Below, in pieces: positions 34,441 to 45,735 of a stretch of 64,000 bases of DNA (position 1 is the stretch's first letter; the number at the start of each line of letters is the position of its first letter). The notes under the pieces were generated by a model that had not been told where the DNA came from, made no database searches, and was given only the letters and a program-made list of their open reading frames with translations. Source of the DNA: Aquatica leii (taxonomy: Eukaryota; Arthropoda; Insecta; Coleoptera; Lampyridae). Location of the stretch: NCBI GenBank assembly GCA_035610365.1, contig CM069432.1, forward strand, positions 175,755,027 to 175,819,026, written 5' to 3'. Both the position numbers and the translations under genes were made by a program.

Positions 34441-36114
34441 AATCCCATTTTGTGTTAAAGACGTTATAATGGATAATACAATCTTGAATACACATTTATT
34501 TGTTATATGCAAAGAGTAAAGTCGCATTAGTAAAAACCAACTTTTAGAGGAAATTGAAAAAACTTTCACTTTTCAAATTTTGCAGTTTTTTGCACATATT
34601 CAACTGTAGTCTTAGGGTGGTTAAAAACGAATCATAATATTTTGAAACGTTTGTGTGCAACAGAGTGAGATTCGGCAAACAGCTTCTCATTTTGTATCGC
34701 GTCATGTTCCAATCAAACTTAACTCTGATAAAATAATATTTTATTACTCTTGAAGTCTTCTCCACAGTATTTTTATTTTTTTATTTTTTTAATATTTTAT
34801 TTTAAGAGACTCCACTTAGAGAAATGAATTACTTCACCAATATTAACTCTGATAATGTTTATCTAGGTGAATAAAGCCTTAAACTATTAAAAATACTATC
34901 ATATGGTGGAACGGTCCGGATTTGCTTCAAGTCGACGAACCAAGATGGGTCATCTTAATGGTTAATGATTTACATATTAATTTTTCGAAAATACAAAAAA
35001 GTACAATGTTTTTCCGTTGCATGTTTTGATCTATTTTAGTAAAATATACTTAAACTTTTGCATATTGTCTTCAGTTTATTAACATTTGTGTCCCCAAGCA
35101 AAAACCAATAGCTGGTTTTTTTTATCAAGCAACCTCCTTAATTCATTTTAAACTATTTGTTTTGCTAACGATCTGTCCTTTCTTGTTCTAAATGCTAAAA
35201 TTTGCATTAACCAAGTTTAATCCTGTTTTAGACTTTAGTTTGTAGCACTTAATTCTTGCGCACAGCCCATATTTTGGTAGTCTGTAGGAAGCAGGAATCT
35301 AATCTTGCAAAGCACAAATTAATCTACTTATCCACTACTACTACTAATCTACTGTCTACTTTCTGTTAATGGCCTAGAAGTAAAATAAACTATTATTTAC
35401 GGTTAATTTGTGTTATTGTATACAGCATAATTCTATTATTGAAAAACAACTTTTTTAAGATTGGAGGCATGTTTCAAACTTATAAACTTTTTTAGTTAAC
35501 GTAGAAATAATAATAGACTAGAGTTTCAAACTGCGAATAAAAAAAATAAGAGGTGTAAATTATAAATAATTTTGTTAAAGATACATATTGATGATTTCAT
35601 ACAGTCCATTTATATCAAAAACAAGGCTTAGTTAAATAACTTTAGGCTTTGAAAGTCAAAAACGAAGAAGCCGTAACACAAATATTTATGGAAAAATTTA
35701 AATAAGCAGCATTCAAAAACGCACCTTTTAAACTGAAATGTTGTTTGCAATACGTGAATGATATATTTATAATTTGACTTTATGGAGCAGACACCCTTAA
35801 CAGCTTTCTGGTGTGACCTGCGGTTGAAGATTCAGCAGTTTTCTTTTTATGACAGGCCCCATAAATAGATTCAGCTGGCTGAAGTTGCGTTTTTTTGTTC
35901 TTTCTCGATTTTTCTTTTAGCTCGGTGTAACCATCGTTTAAAATCGATTGGTTGATTAAGTAATGTTTGGTAACGGACACAGTATTTGGATTGACGATTT
36001 TCATTTAATGTATTTTGAATTTGTTTCAATGTAATTTTAGATTGAGTTTAATAAGTTATTTTACGATTTTAAATTCAAAGTTACAATTTAAATTGTTGAT
36101 AAAGTTTTGTATTT
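34441..36114. other. No recognised gene
   Basis: AT-rich. A minus-strand frame at 35780-36004 (74 codons, KEKSRKNKKTQLQPAES) is less AT-driven than its surroundings, but I cannot assign it. Confidence 0.4.
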
Positions 36115-37679
36115 TGTTACGCCGTAAACCATCTGATTTCGCGATTTTGCTTATTGAATGTTTCACTTGGATTGTTTAAAATTCCAGTTGTGATTTATGT
36201 TTTCCTTCTGAGATATAATCGTAATTAAATATATTTTCGCCGTATGTTTATTATTAAGTTGGTTTAAAAGTTCTTTGTTCGAGTACATTTGTACTTGAAT
36301 TTCAATCGTTTAGATTACGTGGAAAAATTAAGTCGTTATCTTAATTTATTAGACAGTTTAAATTCTTGTAATATATTATTTTGTCAATTTGACATTTTCA
36401 CGTACAAGCGAAACGCTGTGTCCTAATTCCATAAATATGACGTAATAGGGACTGATTGCCTCTTTATTGCACTTCTTAATTAGAATGTTTTGGTTCTTGA
36501 GGTTTCGAACGCAGCCTTTGTGGAAAGGGCAGTCGACAAAAGTTGATATATAGATGTGATTTTGGTAAATGAGGTACGAGTCCGAAGTTAGTTGGTTGGC
36601 AATGGTCAGAATGTAATTATCGCGGGTGATAATTCACCTTTCCCAATAGTTACCGCGGAAGTAAATGAAGACGGTGCAGTGATGCTTTAAGTGGAAAATA
36701 AAACTTTCCTTTTTCGTAATTACGGTTAATCAAGATCACTGTTTTTCCTAAATTAATATCGCATGTTTCGTTACGTGAATTTGTGCGTGAGTTTGTTTCG
36801 CAATCTCATATCTTTCGCCTTGGGGGCGGATTAATAAATCTTCCACTGGTAACCTATTGTTTGGGGAGCAGCCGAATTCCATCTGAGGTGGTAGCTTTTA
36901 AAACCACTGGAACCGCAGCTCAACTGGTGTCTCCAATTAAGAAATAAGGTATTTATCGATTTTGGTTATTATCGTGTAGTGGCCCGCGATTAAAAAAAAT
37001 GCAATAAAAGCTTTCAATTTGAGCCAATTGAAATTACGACTAACGTTCAATTTAATTATTTTAATAAACGCTTGAAGTGTTTGCGCGAAATTAAAATAAA
37101 TTAACTTTGTTTTGGTGCGTATATAAAAGTAATTCGTATACCATATGAATGATAATGTAACGACTTATGAACTATATTTTGTTTAGTTCGAATTAAAGTT
37201 CGGACATATATTTTATAACCTGTTTTATTTTTTTTTTGTATTATTTGAATTGTTTGTTATAAATATGCGGACAAGATCTTGAAATTTAGTTGCGAAAGAA
37301 AGTAGAGTTAACGCTCTTATAGTAATATTTTTTTTTGTTTATACGTTTTTAATTCCTGTGTTTAGATTGTGCATTTGTTTTACTTACTTAGGGTTATTTC
37401 ATTTATCCAGTTCTTTTATTCAAATTGATTTGATATTAATTAGTAATTGTTATTTTTTTTTGTTTGTTTCTGTTTTAAATATTCAATCAATAAATGTTAA
37501 ATTGTTAAATGTAAAGAGCTTTTATTCATTTAGCCGCCGCATACGTAAATTTTTTTGTTTTTAAGTGTATTTCAGATTAGTTACAACTCAAGGTAAGTTC
37601 TGGGGTTGTAACCAACCAGATGAGCTTTCGGATAATCAGGGGTTTGAAAGCTACCATTATAAAACCTTGATTGGCGCCC
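36115..37679 (+). mobile_element. Possible LTR with primer-binding site (fossil)
   Basis: TGTTACGCCG at 36115 resembles an LTR start, and TGGCGCCC at 37672-37679 is the usual first half of a retroelement primer-binding site. A similar pair, TGTTACGCC followed about 1.7 kb later by TGGCGCCC, occurs on the minus strand at 48648-46944. I see no second LTR and no confident end of this one, so the call is tentative. Confidence 0.25.
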
Positions 37680-38019
37680 TTACCGATTCTTTGACTATTT
37701 TACCGTTCTAGTTCAATTTCACGACGATCGCGTTTCCAATTTTTCACGGAATTTTAAATTAAAACCCACCCCCTTCTCCATTGAGCTAGTGGCACACCCC
37801 CGTTTATGTTACTACATTGCAGGCAGTGACTTTGTGTTAATTTTGGCATGTAACACTGGGTCACATCAATTAGTTAGAATCAAACAACAAATTTACCATG
37901 TAGATGAAAACAAACAGAAGCATTTTGTTCTAAGACGTACTGGCAACTCGAAAGATAAACAAAGTCAAGTTGGTAGTGTTAAAAAGTTTACTCGACAAAG
38001 TCAAGGCTTTATCAAATTC

Positions 38020-38400
38020 AACTGACTGAAAATTAAGCTCCGCTATCTAACGGATAACTTGAGAAAAAACGAATATAGAAAAGCAGACATAAATAAAGCC
38101 ACCAACAAACAATATAAAGAACCACCTAAAAAGCTGCAGGGACAAAATAGCCAGTATAGCTAAAAACAACAAAGTGATTTTCAATACGACAAATAAGTCA
38201 AAATCGAAGGAAACAACCGCACCACTCGATGAACTAGGAATTTAGCACATCCCTGCACGTATGGGTTGGCATATATGAAACAAACAGAACGCAACAATTG
38301 CTACCCGGATAAGAGAACACAAGGCGAATACAAGGAGACACCGTGGTATTTCAAAATTTACAGTATCGAAGCTTATTAGTTTATGTAATAAAATACTCAC
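38020..38400 (+). pseudogene. Penelope-like GIY-YIG fragment
   Basis: Near 38245-38380 the readable pieces YGLAYMKQTER and TIATRIREHKANTRRHRGIS match the central and basic parts of a Penelope-type GIY-YIG endonuclease. The preceding KLRYLTDNLRKNEYRKADI near 38030 fits the linker between reverse transcriptase and nuclease. Multiple interruptions are present. The lineage differs from that of 1-1887. Confidence 0.58.
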
Positions 38401-40208
38401 GTTCTAATTCTAGTTAATTGTAATAACAACTATAAAAAGTGAAAAACCTCGGTAGAATAACACACTCGTGCACTAATTGGTTTACTATATCGCGGTTGTA
38501 CTTAACTTACTACTAAAAAAGAAACAAATTTAGGTTGCCAGGCAATTTTTATTCAAAATTTGTATCAATACCAACTTTAGAACGACAAAATAAGCAGATA
38601 CGCTACAATAATTTTTAGTATGTGCCCGTAAGTCCGTTTAATTTTACAATGACCATATTCAAAAGAAAATTGCGATAAGAAGAAAAGAAATTTTTCATTC
38701 AACAAAGTGCAAGAAGCAAGTCAAAACTTTTCTTCTGTTCTAGTGCTTATGAAGAATCATTCATATTTTTTTTGTCTGTAATATTGATGACTTAATTTAA
38801 GAAAAATTCAAAACTCGACACAAAAAATAAAATTATATCGATTTTACAATTTCAAACTAAAAGTTTTATAATTTTAACGTTAAAAATGTGTGTGTGCGTC
38901 TCCTTAAAATAGCGTTTTGAGCATTTTATGTTTATTACATTCAACAAAAAGATTAAATAACGTCTTCACCACATAATGATCATCGATAACATTAATCTGG
39001 GAATGTCTATTTTGAAAGGGCGATGAAACAGTGTTTGTTAATACAAAATGCGTTCAGCGTGAAGATTAATTAGTAAAATATTATTAAAATTTCAATCTCA
39101 GATATAAAACATAAATAAAGCAATCTTAATCAAAGTGCTTATTCAACCAGAAATAATAAACACGTCATTTAATTTAGCGTGGCTTATTTATTTTCAAGCT
39201 AAAAATCTGAATTTAATATCAATAGAAGGTTAGATTGTGTGTTATTTTATAAACGTAACGTTAAAATAAAATAAATAAGAAAACCTTGTTTTGTAGAAGT
39301 ACATTTAATAAATACTTTTTGCATCAGGTTAATAAAAGAATTACTGCTCTTTATGTGGTATAGCCTATACCGAGTTTGTTAAATTGAGAAAATTAAAATT
39401 TAACTAATTAATATGTTTTTCTTTCTCATTAGAATTTAATCTTGCACTTTGCTGAAAAATGTGATTAGAAGTTACCAACTAAAGTTTTATTTAATTAAAC
39501 CAAAAAAAAATAGAATTTAGAACATCAAAGTACTTTTAATAGGCGTGCTTTAAAATAAATATATTTTCTTTCCAGCACCGTTGAAAAACTTTCTTATTAG
39601 TATTACTGTAAATCGTAAATATAAAAACGGTTTATTTTTGTTCTATTTTTTGAATGTACTATTTTAAATCTCTTTCTCTTTCGAACACTGTTGCGTGAAA
39701 ATATAAAATTTATAAATACTTGCTATAGATCGTTCTAATTATTTTAAGATTCTCATTAATCTCAAAGGTTGTGGATATTTCATTTAACTAAAATATACAC
39801 TTTATTTTTGTCAGTGTATGTAAGAAGAAACTTAAACAAGCGGTTCTCGACCGAAGGAATTAAAAGAATTCGAGTATTTTAGTTTTTTCATTTATAGATT
39901 GTATCATAGTAAGATATTAGAAAACGTTTCACCAGCTTTGCGTAACAAGTCATTATTTATTTTAAATTAAAAATGTGTAACCACGTTTAAGTAATTGAAT
40001 GATTGTGGTTATTAGTCAAATTTCTAGAAATTATATTGGATGTTTGTTTTTCATTCAATTTTATTGGAATGCAGCTGTAGATAATCGAAATTTGTATGTA
40101 GTAGAGATTGTGGTAAAAGTATATTATTTATTACACTGAAACTTTTTTGGCATTTGCATAACAACGATTTTAATGGTGGGGTTTCTTTATCCTCCTTATT
40201 TAACTTTA
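38401..40208. other. AT-rich, nothing recognised
   Basis: About 1.8 kb without supported features. Confidence 0.5.
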
Positions 40209-40271
40209 ATTGACAACTATTGGATTCTTCATTCAAGGAGGGGCATAAAAATACTGCTCAGTTTTTCTTTA

Positions 40272-40312
40272 TGGCGACGTTTCGTGCACTAAATGTGAAC
40301 TTCATCAGGCCA
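40272..40312 (-). ncRNA. hammerhead ribozyme-like motif with intact core
   Basis: On the minus strand: TGGC, CTGATGA, stem II GTTCAC...GTGCAC (one mismatch), GAAAC, ACGT, C, then GCCA. Both core boxes are intact, stem I pairs 4 bases (TGGC/GCCA), and stem III is the palindrome ACGT. Confidence 0.7.
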
Positions 40313-40563
40313 GTAGAATATTTGAGCAATTACTCCGAAGTTTGACAAACATGAACACGTCCTAAACTTAATTGACAAAAATGGATTACTAATAGTCAAT
40401 GATTAAAAACAATAAATAAGTGTAAATAATAAATGAGAATACAATTAAACATGGAGAACAAACACTATGATATGTATTATTATACATATCATAGTGTTTG
40501 TCAATTAAGTTTAGGACGTGTTCATGTTTGTCAAACTTCGGAGTAATTGCTCAAATATTCTAC

Positions 40564-40604
40564 TGGCCTGATGAAGTGCACATTTAGTGCACCAAACGTC
40601 GCCA
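40564..40604 (+). ncRNA. hammerhead-like motif, partner copy
   Basis: TGGC, CTGATGA, perfect stem II GTGCAC...GTGCAC, CAAAC (consensus GAAAC, one change), ACGT, C, GCCA. Confidence 0.65.
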
Positions 40605-40666
40605 TAAAGAAAAACTGAGCAGTTTTTTATGCCTCTCCTTGAATGAAGAATCCAATAGTTGTCAAT

Positions 40667-41300
40667 CAACGATTTTAAATATACAAATGGTCAACTAAAC
40701 AAGCAAATTTTTGTAGTACGGAATTTAAATTCATAACGGAAGTTCTAAACTATTTCGTTCTTGCGATATGATGTTCAAATTATATTGCTCTTATGTTTAT
40801 AGTATGCAATGTATAGCTCAAAAATTATTGAAATTATTTCAATTTTTCTAAATCACTAATTTGAAGATAAGCTGTTGTAAACATATTCTCGTTTATTGAA
40901 AAGAAAAAAATAACAAACAAGAAATTATACATCAAAACGTTTTATAACATTTTATTTTCTCATGAACGATAGTTCTGTCATTTTTGCGTATTTAGTTAGA
41001 AAATGCACGTAAATAAAAACTTTTAATAATGGTTTTGAATAAATAATATACATAATGGTATGTATTTATGTCTATGGGTTACAGTTATCTAGTTTAAGTT
41101 TTAATAATGGAAAGCAGTCTACGTCAGAACTACGCAAAGTGCACATATGAGTTAAGCTGTAAAATTTTATTTAGTAAAATTTGTAAGCTGTTCAAATATA
41201 TGAATTGTCAATAGTCACATCGTAAAAGTCGTAAAATAAGCCAGCCTTGAATTATTTCAGTGGAAGTCTGAAAATAGTGAGATATAAATGTCTACATAAA
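40667..41300. other. No recognised feature
   Basis: AT-rich and blank, up to the Gypsy-type gag. Confidence 0.5.
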
Positions 41301-42299
41301 ATGAAGTTAATAGAAATATAGAACATTTTACATTGAGGAGCGATTTTGCATCATATATTGATAGATTGGAACACATGTTTATCATGAATAAAATTTTATA
41401 AGATAAGAAAAGATCAATACTAGTCACATTAGCAGATCCAGAAGTGTATAATACCTTAAATAAATTAGTGATTCCGAAGGGGATAAACGAATTTAAGTAT
41501 TTGAAACTGAAAAAGAAATTAAAGGATTATTATTCACCTGATAAATTAGGAATAGCTGAAACATTTCTGTTTAATAAGTGCCAACAGAAACAAAACCAAA
41601 CAGTTGCAAAATACATTGTCGAATTAAAACATCTTGCGAAGACGTATAATTTTGGAGAGCTTGTGGATAAAGCTCTAAAGGACAGGTTAGTTTGTGGGTT
41701 ATTGTCAACACATACTCAAACACTATTACTTGGTGAAGTAAATCTAACATTTGAAAAAGCTTGTTCTCTTGTATTAAACAGTGAAACAGCTGAAAAACAG
41801 GTGGAAATGTTTCAACTAGAAAATGTTAACAATATTCATAACAAAGGAATGCATAAGTCGAAATCAGTGCAGCAGTAAATGGTCAGTTGTCATTCTAAAG
41901 TTAGTCTAAAAGTCGAAAGTAAACAACCAATGACAATAAAAAGTCAAAGTCAAGAAGTCAAGTTGAATAGCTGCTACAGATCTGCAAAATCCTAATAGTC
42001 AGCGAGGGAACGAAAATGTTTTGTATGCAAAAAGAGATGTCACACATCAAGGGTTTTCATGAAGAGTGTCAAATTGAGTGAAACAACTCAACGCCTGATA
42101 AAGATGATAAGGTAGTAGATAATGTAATAGGTAACATAATTATAAATACATTGTCAGGTTCATTACTTATGTCATTAAATGTAGGGTAATAAATTAAATT
42201 TTGAAGTCTATAGTTTCACGCATTAGTGTACTCTCGAACAAAATTTTTAGAGATATTTTTTTTAGTTTAGAGTTAAAAATATGGTAGTTTAATACGTAC

Positions 42300-43770
42300 A
42301 GTGTCAGGAAAACACTTACAAGTCTTAGGTACGTTAAACTAAAGTATAGACAGTAGAAAGACGAAACATCTTACGGGAACTTTAGTTCCGAAAACTGTTC
42401 CGCAAAAGTAGATGGCGACATTCATTGGAGGAACATTTTTTTGCGCATTCTAGTTGGCGTTGTTTGTATACAAAAAAGTGAAGTTAACTTCTAATTGAAA
42501 TAAAATTTCAACAAAATAGTTAAAAATAGCATTTACTTATGCTAAAATTACTATGTATTAGCGTTGGTTTCAATTTACATAAACTATTTAGGTAGAGTTT
42601 CAAATTATTTATTCAAAATGAGAAGAAAGTGTCTTACTTGAGGTCGCAACATCGGTACTTCAGAGATCGACTAGTACTTTACATACAGGTCTATTGTTTT
42701 ACAAGATTATGATTTATGTAGATGCAGTAAAAATTGTTGAAACCAGCAAGGTGAAACATATTAAATGATTAACTAAATGTTGCAGCTTTAAACTAAAATG
42801 TTTCCATAACATATTTATTCGAATACAAAAAACCAATCGGTTGTTACCTAATATAGAATATCATTCTATCAATTTACTATTGTATGGCAGGAATCAGATT
42901 CTTACAGACCAATTATAATGAATCTGCTTTCTCATAGTTTGCGATACCAGGTTAGAAAAATAATAAATGGTTTTGCATATCTTTTATATAAAATGGAAGG
43001 TAAGGGTTAAACTGTAAATAATACAAAGTGAACTGTTGCTCAATTCTTCTCCAAGATTAACTATTAATTCTTATTTGCATTACATGAAAAGTTAAACGTA
43101 ACCTTGTAGATGTTTTGATATTTGTTTTCAAATTTCTTTTATTAAACTTTTTCCAAATTTTTACTTTCAAACCTTATGTTTAATAATTGTTTGTTGTTAT
43201 TTTGCAACTGTTAGTTTAGAATTAAAACATTTACTTGAACGAAAACTACTTGAAGGATTTATTTTTTTATCGTTACTCCACATTTCAACACATGAAAATC
43301 CTGATCATTTGAATTAGTTTGAATCCATCGGATAAACTAAAAGTTTCAAATGATGTTTAATTTCAATCGATCAAATAGTTCTCTTTGGCGCGTTGATTTA
43401 ATTGAATGCTCAATCGAATTGTTTAATATTTTGCTTGAATAGTGTTTCCAAATTATCTATTAATTATTAAGAAAAAAGGTTTTTTATTCATTCAATAATT
43501 TCAAATTTCAAAAAATCATACTTTTAATTTTTTTTAAATAATATTCTTGAAAACAACATTTTTTGAGTTTTTATATAGGTAATAACGTCAATTAAAATTG
43601 TTGATGATCATAAAAAGAAAGAGAGCAGTAGCGAAACAAAAGAGAAACAAAGCTTAAATACCATATAATTAGTGATGCAACCAACATTACACTTGGCACA
43701 AAAAAAAATGCATTTCGTGAACTATCTATAATACTATATAATCTTTGCTTAAACGTAAATGTGTATTATA
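42300..43770. other. Unassigned sequence within the Gypsy fossil
   Basis: The distance between gag/protease-like sequence and reverse transcriptase is larger than usual, so foreign sequence may be present here. I could not find its borders. Confidence 0.35.
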
Positions 43771-44511
43771 ACAGCAACAACTTTAAACTAAAATTGTATG
43801 TCGCTGAAAGTTTAATTAATTTTAATCTATTGTTAGGGCGTGATAAGCTAGATGTACTAATGTCTATCTGGCAAAAGCATTTATTAAATTATAATAATGT
43901 AAAGTATACAGATATACAGCATAATGATTTTATAAAATGATTGTAGGTCTACAAAGCTAGGTTGTTATTAGAAGAAAACGCCATCCCATTATTCTACAGT
44001 CCTTATTCTGTACCTTATGCAATCAAAGAAGAAGTAGAAATTTAACTACAAACTATGGTTGATTCTAGTATTCTAGTTCCAGTTGAGCACTCAAGAGTGG
44101 GTGACTCCTATTGTCATAGTCAAAAAGAGAAGCAACAAACTAAGAATATGTGGACATTTTAAACTCACTGTGGGCTCTTATCTACAAACCAACGAGTATA
44201 TATTACCACAAGCACACGATATCTTCCAAGTTGTAGCTCACGGGGAGTGTTTGACAGTATTAGAGTTGTCATGCGTATTAACAATAAATACACACAAGAG
44301 TTTATTCAAATATACAAGATTGCCATTTGTAATTGCAAGCGCACCAGCAATTTTTCAAAATATGGTGAAGCAAATATTAAACAATATTTCTATATGTGCA
44401 TGTTATTTATATAATGTTATTATAGCAGGAAAAAACATAATTGAATGCCAAAAATGTTGAATTTGTCATTAACAATTAAGTCACTTCAACGTTAAAATAA
44501 ATATTGAGAAG

Positions 44512-45545
44512 CAGTGTTGGGTAGAATCTAGATCCAAAAGATCTCGATTCCGGATCTAAATTCATTAAGTGGATCTTGTATGCGAATTTAGATTATTTAC
44601 AAATTAGGATCTGATATCTGGATCTAGATCCATTTAGACAATGATCTTGAATACGGATTTAGAGCATATTGTTTTACTTTTTTTTCATTGCGACAAAAAA
44701 ATGTAAACTTTTATTTTAAATTTTTATTTTAAAAACATCTTTTCCGGCATCTGTGAAAGTACCTGCTTAAATCAATATTTGAAAAAACACTTTCCCAAAA
44801 ACGTATTAAAACAGGTAGATATTTACAACAATTACAAACAAATTGTATAAGGTAGGTACAGCTCGACAAATGTAGCAAAACATTTCAGATGATTGATTAA
44901 AGAACCGCCTACATATGCGCACTAGACTATGTATCTCCACTGCACGTTATATTTATTTTTGTTTTGCCCCCGCGTGAGTAACATCAGTTTGTTGTCAGAC
45001 TTTAGAATAATTTTGCTTAATAAATTATTTAATTTTCAACTTATTGATTATGTGATTAATCAATATTTTAACAAGATTTTTAAAAAAATAGAAAAAGAAG
45101 GTAATTAAATTATTACTAAATTGAATGAACTTGCAAATGTAGTTTAAAGTCACCCGTATTTTCTGTTCTTCGTACTTCGAATGTGTTCTCACTCTCGGGT
45201 TTGCGCATCTAGTGCTAAATCTCAAATGTTTTTTACCCGGCAGTTATAATGTAGATTAGGTACATAATTAGGTATAAATTAAATTCTATTTGCTATTATT
45301 ATTTTAATAAATACATACTATAATTTTAGCGTTTTATTATTTTATAATGTTGATGTAAGATCGCTAAAAATTTTGAATGTTGCTTGAAATTAAGTCAGTC
45401 AAACAAAATTTCCAAAATTGATCTATGAAACCTCTATCTAGATCCGTATGTAAGTATTAATCATGAACCTAGACTTCAATCCTAATTTTCAAATGTATCT
45501 GGATCTGGATCTAGATCCGCAATTGAGTGAACTTACCTAACACTG
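44512..45545. mobile_element. Nonautonomous hAT-type transposon with 8 bp duplication
   Basis: The left end is CAGTGTTGGGTAG and the right end, read on the minus strand, is CAGTGTTAGGTAA, matching at 11 of 13 bases; CAGTG is typical of hAT ends. The direct duplication TTGAGAAG flanks it exactly (44504-44511 and 45546-45553). At 1034 bases it encodes no transposase. Repeats of GGATCTAGATCC or part of it crowd both ends (for example near 44525, 44621, 45430 and 45495). It lies inside the Gypsy reverse transcriptase. Confidence 0.9.
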
Positions 45546-45735
45546 TTGAGAAGTGTAAATTTTTCGAGGAAGTAGAATATTTGGGCATGAATCGAGCGGT
45601 CAAGATGTTAAACCATTACAAACAAAAGTTAAAGCCATTCCAGATGTTCGTACACTACAAAATCCTACACAATTGAGTTCTTACATTTAACTTCTAAATT
45701 ATTATCACAGGTTTCTACTCAATTTATCAATTTGT

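Larger units (their letters stand above)
40209..40666. repeat. Inverted pair of hammerhead-bearing repeats with central hairpin
   Basis: Arms of about 170 bases (40209-40379 and 40497-40666) are inverted copies, each carrying TTGACAACTATTGGATTC, a poly-A-like stretch, a hammerhead-like motif and CTAAACTTAATTGACA. The space between contains a perfect 19-base hairpin with a 4-base loop (CAAACACTATGATATGTAT at 40459 and its complement). The layout is like the head-to-head partial copies produced by Penelope-like elements. Confidence 0.85.
41300..45735 (+). mobile_element. Gypsy-type LTR retroelement fossil
   Basis: Gag-like sequence lies at about 41330-42100, with VAKYIVELKHLAKTYNFGEL and CGLLSTHTQTLLLGE, followed by a cysteine-rich trace near 42010. 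Reverse transcriptase sequence lies at about 43840-44460, with WVTPIVIVKKRSNKLRICG and YTRLPFVIASAPAIFQ, and continues beyond the hAT insertion at 45546-45735 with KCKFFEEVEYLGMN. The element is broken in many places. No LTRs are identified; its right side stops where the minus-strand LINE begins. It predates the hAT insertion. Confidence 0.82.

Noticed and set aside
35780-36004. Minus-strand 74-codon frame (KEKSRKNKKTQLQPAES)
   Set aside because: Composition is somewhat protein-like, but no family or flanking exon supports it.
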